Assembly (NCBI GenBank): GCA_005502805.1
Contig: SCMY01000016.1
Span: 1 to 64,000 of the forward strand
Length of the DNA stretch: 64,000 nt
Origin: Rhizobiales bacterium 2SD
Lineage (GTDB): Bacteria; Pseudomonadota; Alphaproteobacteria; Rhizobiales; Beijerinckiaceae
Reading direction: 5' to 3'
The translations under genes and the position numbers were made by a program. Below the pieces are notes generated by a model that did not search any database, was not told where the DNA came from, and saw only the letters and a list, made by a program, of their open reading frames with translations. Each line of letters opens with the position of its first letter. The first letter of the stretch is position 1. Positions 42,070-49,698 of the stretch are shown piece after piece.

Positions 42070-42869
42070 CGGTGACACTGCAGGGCGGGTCGCGACAGAA
42101 CGAGATCGTCGTCAGCGTGCGTGGGCTCGAGGTCGGCTTCGGCGACAAGACAATCTTGGATCGCCTCGACATACAGATCGCGCGCGGCGAGATTCTCGGC
42201 GTCATCGGTGCATCAGGCTCGGGCAAATCGATCCTGGCTCGGACGATCCTCGGGCTCGTACCAAAGCGCGGCGGCGTCATCGAGATCTTTGGCCAGGATG
42301 TCGATACGCTGTCAGCCAAAGAGCGCCGGACGATGGAGCAGCGCTTCGGCGTCATGTTCCAACATGGCGCCCTGTTCTCTTCCCTAACCGTCGCCGACAA
42401 TATCCAGTTCCCAATGCGGGAAAGTCTCCAACTGTCGCCGCGCCTGATGGCGGAAATGGCGATGTTGAAGATCGAGCTGGTCGGCCTTCCGCCCGATGCG
42501 GCAGGCAAATATCCATGGGAGCTCTCGGGCGGCATGACCAAGCGTGCCGCCTTGGCGCGCTCGCTCGCCCTCGATCCCGAAATCCTTTTTCTCGACGAGC
42601 CGACATCCGGGCTCGATCCGATCGCCGCCGATGCCTTCGACGAGCTGCTGCTGACGCTCAAAGCCAGCCTGGACCTGACGGTGATGATGATCACTCACGA
42701 TCTCAGCAGCCTCCACGCGACCTGCGACAGGATCGCGGCGATCGCGCATGGCAAGGTCATCGCGACCGGAACGCTCAGCGGCCTGCTGGCGCATGACGAC
42801 ACCTGGCTCCAGGCCTATTTCGCGGGCGAGCGCGGGCGGACCATCTTCGCTGACGAAAGGGTCGGCTGA
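42066..42869 (+). CDS. ABC transporter ATPase, MlaF-like, orphan
   Basis: 267 residues with Walker A GASGSGKS, signature LSGGM, and Walker B ILFLDEPTSGLDP. The GALFSSLTVADNI and LSGGMTKRAALARSLAL segments point to the MlaF/Ttg2A phospholipid-transport group. No permease (MlaE), MCE protein or other transport partner is near. It is translationally coupled to the Host_attach gene. It may serve a permease encoded elsewhere. Confidence 0.88.
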   Translation: MTVTLQGGSRQNEIVVSVRGLEVGFGDKTILDRLDIQIARGEILGVIGASGSGKSILARTILGLVPKRGGVIEIFGQDVDTLSAKERRTMEQRFGVMFQHGALFSSLTVADNIQFPMRESLQLSPRLMAEMAMLKIELVGLPPDAAGKYPWELSGGMTKRAALARSLALDPEILFLDEPTSGLDPIAADAFDELLLTLKASLDLTVMMITHDLSSLHATCDRIAAIAHGKVIATGTLSGLLAHDDTWLQAYFAGERGRTIFADERVG

Positions 42870-42928
42870 TCCCGGAGCGTTCCGCGCCCGATCAACTGGT
42901 TCGCGTCTCGACGAGGAGGCCAGCCGGA

Positions 42929-42942
42929 TTGATCGATATCAA
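42929..42942. promoter_or_regulatory. FixK/FNR box
   Basis: TTGATCGATATCAA, full palindrome, 60 nt after the ABC gene stop and 60 nt upstream of the small frame at 43003. Confidence 0.7.
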
Positions 42943-43002
42943 AGACGCGAGCCGGCGTTGCTCCAATCTGTCGATGTCGATTTTCAGCGTCGGTTGCTTG
43001 CC

Positions 43003-43212
43003 ATGTCCCGCTCGTCTTTCGATCGTTGGAAAGCAAGGTTTCGCCAGCATCGCCGAACGGCCGACGCACGCCGCTCCGGGGACCTAGCGGGGGAGCTCGA
43101 CAGCGAGCCACGCATCTCGATCTGGATGCATGTCAGGGGGGTCCTGAGCCTGCTCAGGCAGATCATATTCGGCAGTAGGACAATCGACCGGTCCCACCGG
43201 CCGCCGCGGTGA
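43003..43212 (+). CDS. Small basic protein, possible FixK target
   Basis: 69 residues starting MSRSSFDRWKARFRQHRRTA with a hydrophobic HVRGVLSLLRQIIFG stretch. There is no clear ribosome site and no family is recognised. Its main support is the FixK box 60 nt upstream, the same spacing as the other targets. Confidence 0.4.
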   Translation: MSRSSFDRWKARFRQHRRTADARRSGDLAGELDSEPRISIWMHVRGVLSLLRQIIFGSRTIDRSHRPPR

Positions 43213-43231
43213 TGAAAACAGGCGCCCTGGC

Positions 43232-43699
43232 TCAGCTCGCGCCTTCGCAGAGCGCCTGGAGCCTGTCGAGCAGCGGACGTTGCCCGGGCAGTATCCGTTC
43301 ACGCGCCTCGGGGAGAGACCACCAGAGCGCCCGGTCAACCTCCGGAAAGGACTGCAGGCGCCCGCTGCGTGGTGGCCATTCGATCTCGAACCGGCTGGTG
43401 CAGCGGAACCCCGCGACGTCGAAGTCGCCTTCAACGACAAAGGCTTCGACGGTCTTGCCGCCGCGCTGCTGGATGGAGCCGAGCGGGATGAGACGGCTTG
43501 GGGGATCAGTTCCCAGCTCCTCGCCGAACTCACGCCGCGCGGCCGCTTCGTTCGTCTCGCCCGGTGCAGGCTCGCCCTTGGGGATGGACCAGGCGCCAAG
43601 ATCGCGCCGCCGGAAGGGCCCACCGGGATGCACGAGCAAGACCTGAACGCTCCCGTCCCGGCGCCGGTACATCAGAATGCCGGCGCTGAGCGTGCCCAT
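43232..43699 (-). CDS. NUDIX hydrolase
   Basis: 155 residues. The Nudix box is clear: GEPAPGETNEAAARREFGEE then LG, with the REFGEE catalytic core. SAGILMYRR and VLLVHPGGPF precede it, typical of the NTP-pyrophosphohydrolase subgroup. It probably cleans damaged nucleotides or dinucleotides. It lies 59 nt after the alcohol dehydrogenase gene, likely third in the usp-adh-nudix operon. Confidence 0.88.
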   Translation of the reverse strand: MGTLSAGILMYRRRDGSVQVLLVHPGGPFRRRDLGAWSIPKGEPAPGETNEAAARREFGEELGTDPPSRLIPLGSIQQRGGKTVEAFVVEGDFDVAGFRCTSRFEIEWPPRSGRLQSFPEVDRALWWSLPEARERILPGQRPLLDRLQALCEGAS

Positions 43700-43758
43700 G
43701 ATTCTCTCCGCTGGCAGCCTTCAGCCGTGCCCTTCGCGTAGACCAGCCTTGCGAAGCG

Positions 43759-44742
43759 CTAGGGTACCAGTACCGCGGCGCCCTGGAAGCGCCCGGCTCT
43801 CAGATCGGCCAGGGCCTCGTTCGCCTGATCGAGTCGATAGACATGCGTTGTCGTCCTGACGCCGGCGCGAGGCGCGATAGCGAGGAACTCCATGGCGTCG
43901 GCCCGGGTCAGATTTGCCACCGAGACAAGCCTGCGCTCGCCCCAGAGCAGAGCATAGCGGAACTGCGGGATATCGCTCATGTGAATTCCCCCGCAGACGA
44001 CGCAGCCGCCCTTGCGGATGGCGGCGAGCGCTTTCGGAACGAGGGTACCGACAGGCGCGAAGATGATGGCGGCGTCGAGCTGGGCCGGTGGGGCGTCTTC
44101 CGAGGATCCGGCCCAGCAGGCGCCGAGCGACAGGGCATGGCGCTGCGCCGCATCGTCGCCAGCCGCCGTGAAGGCATAGACTTCGCGCCTTTGCCAGCGG
44201 CAGATCTGCGTCAGGATATGGGCGGCGGCACCGAAGCCGTAGAGGCCGATCCGTTGGCCGTCACCGGCCATCCGTAGCGCGCGCCAGCCGATCAGGCCGG
44301 CGCACATCAGCGGCGCGGCCTCGACCGCGTCCTCGAATTGTGTAAGGGGGTAGGCGAAGTCGGCATCGACCAGCGCATGGGTGGCGAAGCCACCATCGCG
44401 CGTGTTGCCGGTGAAAATCGGCGCGTCACAGAGGTTCTCGGCCGCGCTGGTGCAATAGGCGCACTTGCCGCAGCTATGCCCGAGCCATGCCGCCCCAACG
44501 CGGGCGCCTACCTGTAGCGTGGTGACGCCCGCACCAACCCAATCGACGACCCCGACGATCTCATGCCCCGGCACGAGCGGCAGCCTTGGGTCGCTCAGAT
44601 CGCCATCGACGACATGAAGATCGGTCCGGCACACGGCGCAGGCTTCGACCCGCAGCCGCACCTCGCCCGGAGCGGGCAGGGGATCCGGACGCTCCTCTGC
44701 GATGAGTGGTTGCCCGACCTCACGCAACACCATCGCCCGCAT
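43759..44742 (-). CDS. Zinc-dependent alcohol dehydrogenase
   Basis: 327 residues, MDR superfamily. The catalytic-zinc region CAVCRTDLHVVDGDL and GHEIVGVVDWVGAGV is present, as is the structural-zinc set CGKCAYCTSAAENLC. The Rossmann segment is IGLYGFGAAAHILTQI. It resembles the class that oxidises small alcohols in stress gene clusters. It is 32 nt after the universal stress protein gene and probably under its FixK box. Confidence 0.9.
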   Translation of the reverse strand: MRAMVLREVGQPLIAEERPDPLPAPGEVRLRVEACAVCRTDLHVVDGDLSDPRLPLVPGHEIVGVVDWVGAGVTTLQVGARVGAAWLGHSCGKCAYCTSAAENLCDAPIFTGNTRDGGFATHALVDADFAYPLTQFEDAVEAAPLMCAGLIGWRALRMAGDGQRIGLYGFGAAAHILTQICRWQRREVYAFTAAGDDAAQRHALSLGACWAGSSEDAPPAQLDAAIIFAPVGTLVPKALAAIRKGGCVVCGGIHMSDIPQFRYALLWGERRLVSVANLTRADAMEFLAIAPRAGVRTTTHVYRLDQANEALADLRAGRFQGAAVLVP

Positions 44743-44774
44743 GCTTCACCTCCCGTGCTCAGCGCCAATGACTC

Positions 44775-45614
44775 TCAATGGGAGAGATGGAGAGGCACCG
44801 TGCATTCCCGAAGCAGTGACTGGGTCACTCCCCCGAGCAGGAATTCGCGCAGCCGGGAATGGCGATAGGCGCCGGCCACGATCAGTCCGGCCCCGCTGCC
44901 GACCGCATGCGACCGGATGACGTCAGCCACGTGGCCGGAGCGTGTATCGGCGAGACTGACGGTGACCTTGATGCCGTGCCGTGCCAGATGCGGAGCAAGA
45001 TCGGTTCCGGGAAGCGTGCCGTCCAGTTCTCCCGCCCCGGCGACCGAAAGAACCTCGACCGATTCCGCCGCGCGCAGGATAGGAAGGGCGTCGGCCACGG
45101 CCCGGGCGGCGCAAGCGCCGCCATCCCAGGCAACGAGCACATGTCGGGCATCGAAGCTGGAATGGCCCGAGGGGATGATGAGCAAAGGCCTGCCGCTCTC
45201 GAAGAGAAGGGCTTCGATCAGGCCGCGATCGATCTCGGCCACGGACGGCTCCGCATCAAGGACTGTGATGTCGGCGACGCGGGCGCGGTTGAGAAGCCGC
45301 TCGCGCAACTCGTGGAAGTTGGACTGCTCGGCCTCCACAGTCGAAACTACGCCGGCGAAGTCGGCCTCCGCCCTGGTCGCTTCCGCGACAGCCGCCGTCA
45401 ACTTGGCGATCCGCCGGTTCTCTGATGACATCAGCGCCCTGCCGAAATCGTCGATCATCGAATACGGGATCGCATAGCGCGTTGCGGCCGCCTCGACGGT
45501 CAAATGCGCGTTGGCCGCTTTGGCCAGGGACAGCGCATAGCCGAGTGCGGCATGGCTCTCCTTGAGTCCTTCCTCGGTGATCGCGACGAAAACGCTCTTG
45601 ATGCCGGTCAGCAT
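44775..45614 (-). CDS. Universal stress protein (tandem Usp)
   Basis: 279 residues, two Usp modules. The first begins MLTGIKSVFVAITEEGLKES. The second ends DLIVAGAYRHSRLREFLLGG then VTQSLLRECTVPLHLSH, the ATP-loop pattern of Usp proteins. GGAGG precedes the ATG at 45614. A FixK-type box lies 50 nt upstream. It is probably first of usp-adh-nudix. Confidence 0.88.
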   Translation of the reverse strand: MLTGIKSVFVAITEEGLKESHAALGYALSLAKAANAHLTVEAAATRYAIPYSMIDDFGRALMSSENRRIAKLTAAVAEATRAEADFAGVVSTVEAEQSNFHELRERLLNRARVADITVLDAEPSVAEIDRGLIEALLFESGRPLLIIPSGHSSFDARHVLVAWDGGACAARAVADALPILRAAESVEVLSVAGAGELDGTLPGTDLAPHLARHGIKVTVSLADTRSGHVADVIRSHAVGSGAGLIVAGAYRHSRLREFLLGGVTQSLLRECTVPLHLSH

Positions 45615-45664
45615 GTCACCCTCCTGTTGCAACCCGCATGATGAGCGATGGCGAGCGGGGTTCA

Positions 45665-45678
45665 TTGCGTCAGATCAA
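45665..45678. promoter_or_regulatory. FixK/FNR box
   Basis: TTGCGTCAGATCAA, TTGC variant, 50 nt upstream of the stress-protein start at 45614 and before the phaC stop. Confidence 0.6.
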
Positions 45679-45692
45679 GCGCCGGCCGTCAT

Positions 45693-47483
45693 CTATCCAT
45701 GCACATAGCTGCCGGGCGCCGAACCAAGTGCGTGATCGTCAATGGTCCGGGCGGAAACGAGCCCGCTCGAATGCTCGCCGAGCCAGTCGATCCAGGCCGG
45801 CCACCATGATCCCTCGCGCAGCGACGCCCGAGCCAGCCATTGCTCCGGCGTCGCATGATGATCGTGGGCCAGCATAGTGCCGATATGGAAACGGCGGCCG
45901 GCTTGCGATGGCGGGGAAATGATGCCGCGATTATGGCCGGCATCGGCCAGCGCGAAAGTCACATCGGCATCGGCCAGCTGATGAATCTTGTAGACGGATC
46001 GCCACGGCGCCACGTGGTCATATTCGGTGCCGACAGCGAAGATGGGGCTATGGATGTCGCGCAGCGATACAGCCTGCCCCTCGACCCGGAAGCGTCCCTC
46101 GGCCAGATCGTTGTTCAGGTAGAAGGCGCGCAGATATTCGGAGTGCATGCGTGCCGGCATGCGGGTCGCATCGGTCGACCAGGTCGCGATATCTGTCGCC
46201 GCCTCACGTTGCCCCAGGAGATAAGTCCGGACGATGCGCGACCAGATCAGGTCGTTCGAGCGCAGCAGATGGAAGGTCCCAGCCATGCGCGCGGCCTCGA
46301 GCACGCCGTCCTCCGCCATGACATCGTCGAGGATCGCAAGCTGGCTTTCGTCGACGAAGAGACTGAGCTCGCCGGCCTCGCGAAAATCGACCTGCGCGGC
46401 GAGGAAGGTCAGGCTCGCCAGGCGGTCGTCGAGATCGCGTGCCATGGCTGCGGCCGTGAGGGCGAGCAAGGTTCCGCCGATGCAATAGCCGACTGCGTGA
46501 AGACGGCTGGCGCCGGTCGCGGCGAGGGCCGCCGCAAAGGCCGGTTGCACTCCGGACAGGCGATAGTCGTCCAGGCCGACGTCACGATCGGAGAGCTCGG
46601 GATTCTTCCAGGAGATGACGAAGACCGTGAAGCCCTGCTCGACCAGATGCCGGATCAGCGAGTTCTCCGGACGCAGGTCGAGAATATAGTACTTCATGAT
46701 CCAGGCAGGCACGATCACGATCGGCTCGGCCCGAACCTCGCCGGTGGATGGTGCGTATTGAATGATCTCCGCCAGCGGAGTGCGGTGAACGACTTTGCCC
46801 TCCGTCAGCGCGACGTCCTTGCCTGGCTGGAACTGCAGCGCTTCGCGCGGGCCTTCGCGCCTGGCCAGCCGGGCCACGTCCTCGAGCGCGAACATGGTGC
46901 CGCGAAGCAGGTTCGATCCGCGTTCCCGAAAGGTTGTGTCGACAACTTCGGGATTGCTCCAGGGCCAGTTCGACGGCGCGAGCAGATCGAGCGTCTGCCT
47001 GCCGACGAAGTTGAGCTGGGCAAGGTGATGCGGCGTTGCGCCGTGGACGTCGCGGGTCGCCAGGTCCCACAGGCGCTCGCCCGCGAGCAGGCCTTCCGCA
47101 TAGAGCGCATAGGGCCAGCGTTGCCAGGACGGATGGCGAAAGCGCTTGTCATGCGGCAGGGAGCGCTCACAAGGCGTGCAGACGTTGTTGGTGTTCGCGC
47201 TCGACCCCAGCTCGATCAAGCGCATCGTCTCCGCCAATCCTTGGCGTGCGAGCTCGGCAAGCCGGCCCGGCGAGGCGGCGAGATGAAGCGACCAATCGAA
47301 CCAGGCTTCCGCCAGCCCCATCGGGGAAAACCCGGCGAACGAGCGGCCGATCGCCGCATGGAGCAGCCGGTCCACGCGCGGCTCGCCGCAAGCTGGACTT
47401 GCCGCCGGCGCTTCCCGGTTCGCGGTCACCGCAATCGGCGTTGCGGAGGCAAGGGTGGAACGCTGTGAAGTGGCGGCGGTCAT
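45693..47483 (-). CDS. phaC: Poly(R)-hydroxyalkanoate synthase, class I type
   Basis: 596 residues. The lipase-box-like nucleophile motif is GYCIGG, with Cys near residue 334; NWPWSNPEVVDTTFRERGSN and a C-terminal DAGHNRGI supply other family marks. It polymerises hydroxyacyl-CoA into storage granules. The ATG at 47483 has TGGAG 5 nt upstream; longer upstream sequence is not protein-like. The divergent phasin gene shares the FixK box at 47545, so polymer formation is likely oxygen controlled. Confidence 0.88.
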   Translation of the reverse strand: MTAATSQRSTLASATPIAVTANREAPAASPACGEPRVDRLLHAAIGRSFAGFSPMGLAEAWFDWSLHLAASPGRLAELARQGLAETMRLIELGSSANTNNVCTPCERSLPHDKRFRHPSWQRWPYALYAEGLLAGERLWDLATRDVHGATPHHLAQLNFVGRQTLDLLAPSNWPWSNPEVVDTTFRERGSNLLRGTMFALEDVARLARREGPREALQFQPGKDVALTEGKVVHRTPLAEIIQYAPSTGEVRAEPIVIVPAWIMKYYILDLRPENSLIRHLVEQGFTVFVISWKNPELSDRDVGLDDYRLSGVQPAFAAALAATGASRLHAVGYCIGGTLLALTAAAMARDLDDRLASLTFLAAQVDFREAGELSLFVDESQLAILDDVMAEDGVLEAARMAGTFHLLRSNDLIWSRIVRTYLLGQREAATDIATWSTDATRMPARMHSEYLRAFYLNNDLAEGRFRVEGQAVSLRDIHSPIFAVGTEYDHVAPWRSVYKIHQLADADVTFALADAGHNRGIISPPSQAGRRFHIGTMLAHDHHATPEQWLARASLREGSWWPAWIDWLGEHSSGLVSARTIDDHALGSAPGSYVHG

Positions 47484-47544
47484 GGCGGCTCCAGGTAGAT
47501 CCGAGCAACTCCCAAAAGCATGCTTGCGAGCGCCCGTCGTCGCT

Positions 47545-47558
47545 TTGACCTGAGTCAA
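47545..47558. promoter_or_regulatory. FixK/FNR box, divergent
   Basis: TTGACCTGAGTCAA, perfect half sites, 61 nt from the phaC start and 76 nt from the phasin start. Confidence 0.75.
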
Positions 47559-47634
47559 GGCAATGCGATGCCGGAGGCGGCAATTGTCTCGCGTGCAGCC
47601 TGGATACCGCACGATCCCAGAAACGGAGGCGGAT

Positions 47635-48024
47635 ATGACCAACATGAAGTCGAACCAGCAGGCGGCCAAGGACGCGATCGCCGGGCTGGATGGAATTGCT
47701 CGGACCGCACAGTCGCAGCTCAAGGCGGCAGCCGCGATCCCGCAGGCGATCATCGAGGCGAACTGGGCGATCGCGTCCGAGTTCCTCAGCTTCGCAAGCC
47801 GGCGCCTGCAGGCTCAAGCGGATCTGTGCCGCAGCCTCGGCCGCTGCCAGGAACTCGGAGAAGCGGTCGACGTCCAGCGTCAGTTCACCGAACGCGTCAC
47901 CAAGGACTACTCGGACGAGGTCAACCAGCTCTCCGAGGTCATGCGCCGCAACATCGCCTCGCTGTCAGCCGTCGGAGCCGAACTGGTCGCGGAAGCCGGC
48001 GACAAGGGCAAGCTGGCGGCGTAA
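47635..48024 (+). CDS. Phasin family protein
   Basis: 129 residues, mostly amphipathic helix: AAKDAIAGLDGIARTAQSQL, EFLSFASRRLQAQADLCRSL, GRCQELGEAVDVQRQFTERV. It coats polyhydroxyalkanoate granules. GGAGG precedes the ATG at 47635. Divergent from phaC across a shared FixK box. Confidence 0.88.
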   Translation: MTNMKSNQQAAKDAIAGLDGIARTAQSQLKAAAAIPQAIIEANWAIASEFLSFASRRLQAQADLCRSLGRCQELGEAVDVQRQFTERVTKDYSDEVNQLSEVMRRNIASLSAVGAELVAEAGDKGKLAA

Positions 48025-48088
48025 TCGGCGCGGCCTTGTCCGCTCATCCAGGGGACAGGGATAGGCAGGGACGGTTGCCAAGCTCCGC

Positions 48089-48150
48089 GACTCCATGAAG
48101 CGCGGGATCATGGCAGCGCCCCTGGTAGGACTGCCGCTCGGTCTCATCCG
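48089..48150 (+). pseudogene. Relic of a P1B-ATPase 5' end
   Basis: This segment would encode MKRGIMAAPLVGLPLGLI, closely like the LKRGIVAVPLLGLPFGLA near the start of the ATPase at 49699. About 70% of the bases match over 60 nt, by eye. After that the frame has no likeness to an ATPase and stops at 48310. It looks like a decayed duplicate. Confidence 0.5.
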
Positions 48151-48265
48151 GCGGCTGTCCAGACCAGGCAAAGGCCTGCCGAACCTGGAAAAGATCGTCC
48201 GGGCCTCTCACTGGACTGTCCGACGCGGGCGATTGAAGCGAAATCGCGCCGCCACCGCTGGAGAT

Positions 48266-48279
48266 TTGATTTACCTCAA
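48266..48279. promoter_or_regulatory. FixK/FNR box
   Basis: TTGATTTACCTCAA, identical to the box at 35902, 61 nt upstream of the PilZ protein start at 48341. Confidence 0.75.
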
Positions 48280-48340
48280 CGACACGCTTCGCGACTTCAC
48301 GCTGGGTTGAACCAAAGACACCTATCTCGCGGAGGTGGGA

Positions 48341-49561
48341 ATGGAGGGGCAGGCGATATCGGAAAGTGGCATCATCGCCGCCCTTTGGGGCGATGGCGCG
48401 CAAGGCGAGGAACTCGCAGCCCAGATCAGAGCGCGAAGCGCCTGCATGGTGTCCGCTGCCGGGAATCTCGACGAACTTGACCACTTGGTCAGTCGTGATC
48501 GCGTCGAGTGCGTCCTCTGCTCGGACACCGGTCTCGATGAAGGGTTGCCCCTGCTTGGCAGCGTCGTCGATCGCGTATCGGGGCGCGCTCCGGTCATATT
48601 TGTGGCGCCGGACAAACGTCAGGATGCGGTCATCCAGGCCTTCCGTCTTGGAGCACGCGACTGCGTCACGATGACGGAAGCCTGCGCCGACGACCTCGTC
48701 GAGGCGATCCAGCGACTGAGAACGGCGTTTGGTCGCGGTCCGCTCCCCAGCTCGTACACGAACGACGATTCCTCTGCAGCGGGCGAGTTCGCCAAGAACC
48801 TGCTGTCTCCCGAGAAGTTGATACGCAAGCTCGACGAGATGCGCGCGAATGCCGGCGACGAGGTTGGTATTCTCGCGATCCAGATCGTGGACCTGGGCTA
48901 TTTCGCTGCCAAGTTTGGACGCCGGACAGTTCAAGAGCTCTCCCGCGAATTTGCGAGACGCCTCGCTTTGGCGCTCCAGGACATCGGCTATTTCTGCCGG
49001 CGGCCAGATGCGAGTTTTGTCGCTCTGCTAGACCAGACGCCGGGGGGCGCCGCTTTGGAGATGGCGATTGGCCAGATTTCGAATCAGCTGAGCTTCGCGG
49101 TACGGCTGAGCGATCTGGATTTCCGCATTGAAAGCATCATCGGCGCTTGCGAGTCCGGCATTTCACACGAAGCGCTTCTGGCAATCGAATGCGCTGACAA
49201 ATCCCTGGAGAACGCGATGGCGCGAGGGGTCCGCTACCATATCGCCGGTACGGATACCTACGGGGTGCCACTGCAACATTCATTTGCCCGCAGCCGTGGT
49301 CGCAAGGCGAATCGTCGCATTGGCGAACGATCCCGCGTCAATAAACGTGGCAAGCTCGTCCTCCCGCACCTCAACGCAACGATCGATTGTACGATCCTCG
49401 ACGTCTCTTCGACCGGCGCACGGTTGCGGATCAACAGCAGCCTGGTCGCACCTGAGGAGTTCGAACTTTTGCTGCCCTACCAGGCCCACGGGCGGCAGGT
49501 GAAGGTACGTTGGCGGCAGCAGAAGGAGTTAGGCGTGGAATTCACGGACCAGCCGGCCTGA
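48341..49561 (+). CDS. Receiver-like / degenerate GGDEF-like / PilZ protein
   Basis: 406 residues. The first ~130 have a receiver-like fold with an IIAALWGDGAQGEELAAQIR start and an APVIFVAPDKRQDAVIQAFR segment, but no clear phospho-Asp. The middle (PEKLIRKLDEMRANAG, FGRRTVQELSREFARRLALA) has the outline of a GGDEF domain without a GGDEF loop. The C-terminus is PilZ-like: ANRRIGERSRVNKRGKLVLP, DCTILDVSSTGARLRI. It probably senses cyclic-di-GMP. GGAGG precedes the ATG at 48341. A FixK box lies 61 nt upstream. Confidence 0.65.
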   Translation: MEGQAISESGIIAALWGDGAQGEELAAQIRARSACMVSAAGNLDELDHLVSRDRVECVLCSDTGLDEGLPLLGSVVDRVSGRAPVIFVAPDKRQDAVIQAFRLGARDCVTMTEACADDLVEAIQRLRTAFGRGPLPSSYTNDDSSAAGEFAKNLLSPEKLIRKLDEMRANAGDEVGILAIQIVDLGYFAAKFGRRTVQELSREFARRLALALQDIGYFCRRPDASFVALLDQTPGGAALEMAIGQISNQLSFAVRLSDLDFRIESIIGACESGISHEALLAIECADKSLENAMARGVRYHIAGTDTYGVPLQHSFARSRGRKANRRIGERSRVNKRGKLVLPHLNATIDCTILDVSSTGARLRINSSLVAPEEFELLLPYQAHGRQVKVRWRQQKELGVEFTDQPA

Positions 49562-49698
49562 CCTATTGGCAAGCAGGAGGCGGCAATGCTCAGAACCCCC
49601 TCCAGGCCCGAAGAAATCATTCGCTGTAACAGTGTCTCGCTTTGGACCGCCGACATCTTGCCGAAGGTAGACCAAGCTGACCAAGACAGGCTGCTGAC

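Noticed and set aside
45840..47468. 542-codon plus-strand frame over phaC
   Set aside because: Shadow frame; PhaC nucleophile motif and start signals are on the minus strand.
48095..48310. 71-codon frame after the phasin gene as a real gene
   Set aside because: Only its first ~18 codons resemble a known protein (the P1B-ATPase start); the rest is not protein-like and the FixK box lies inside it.
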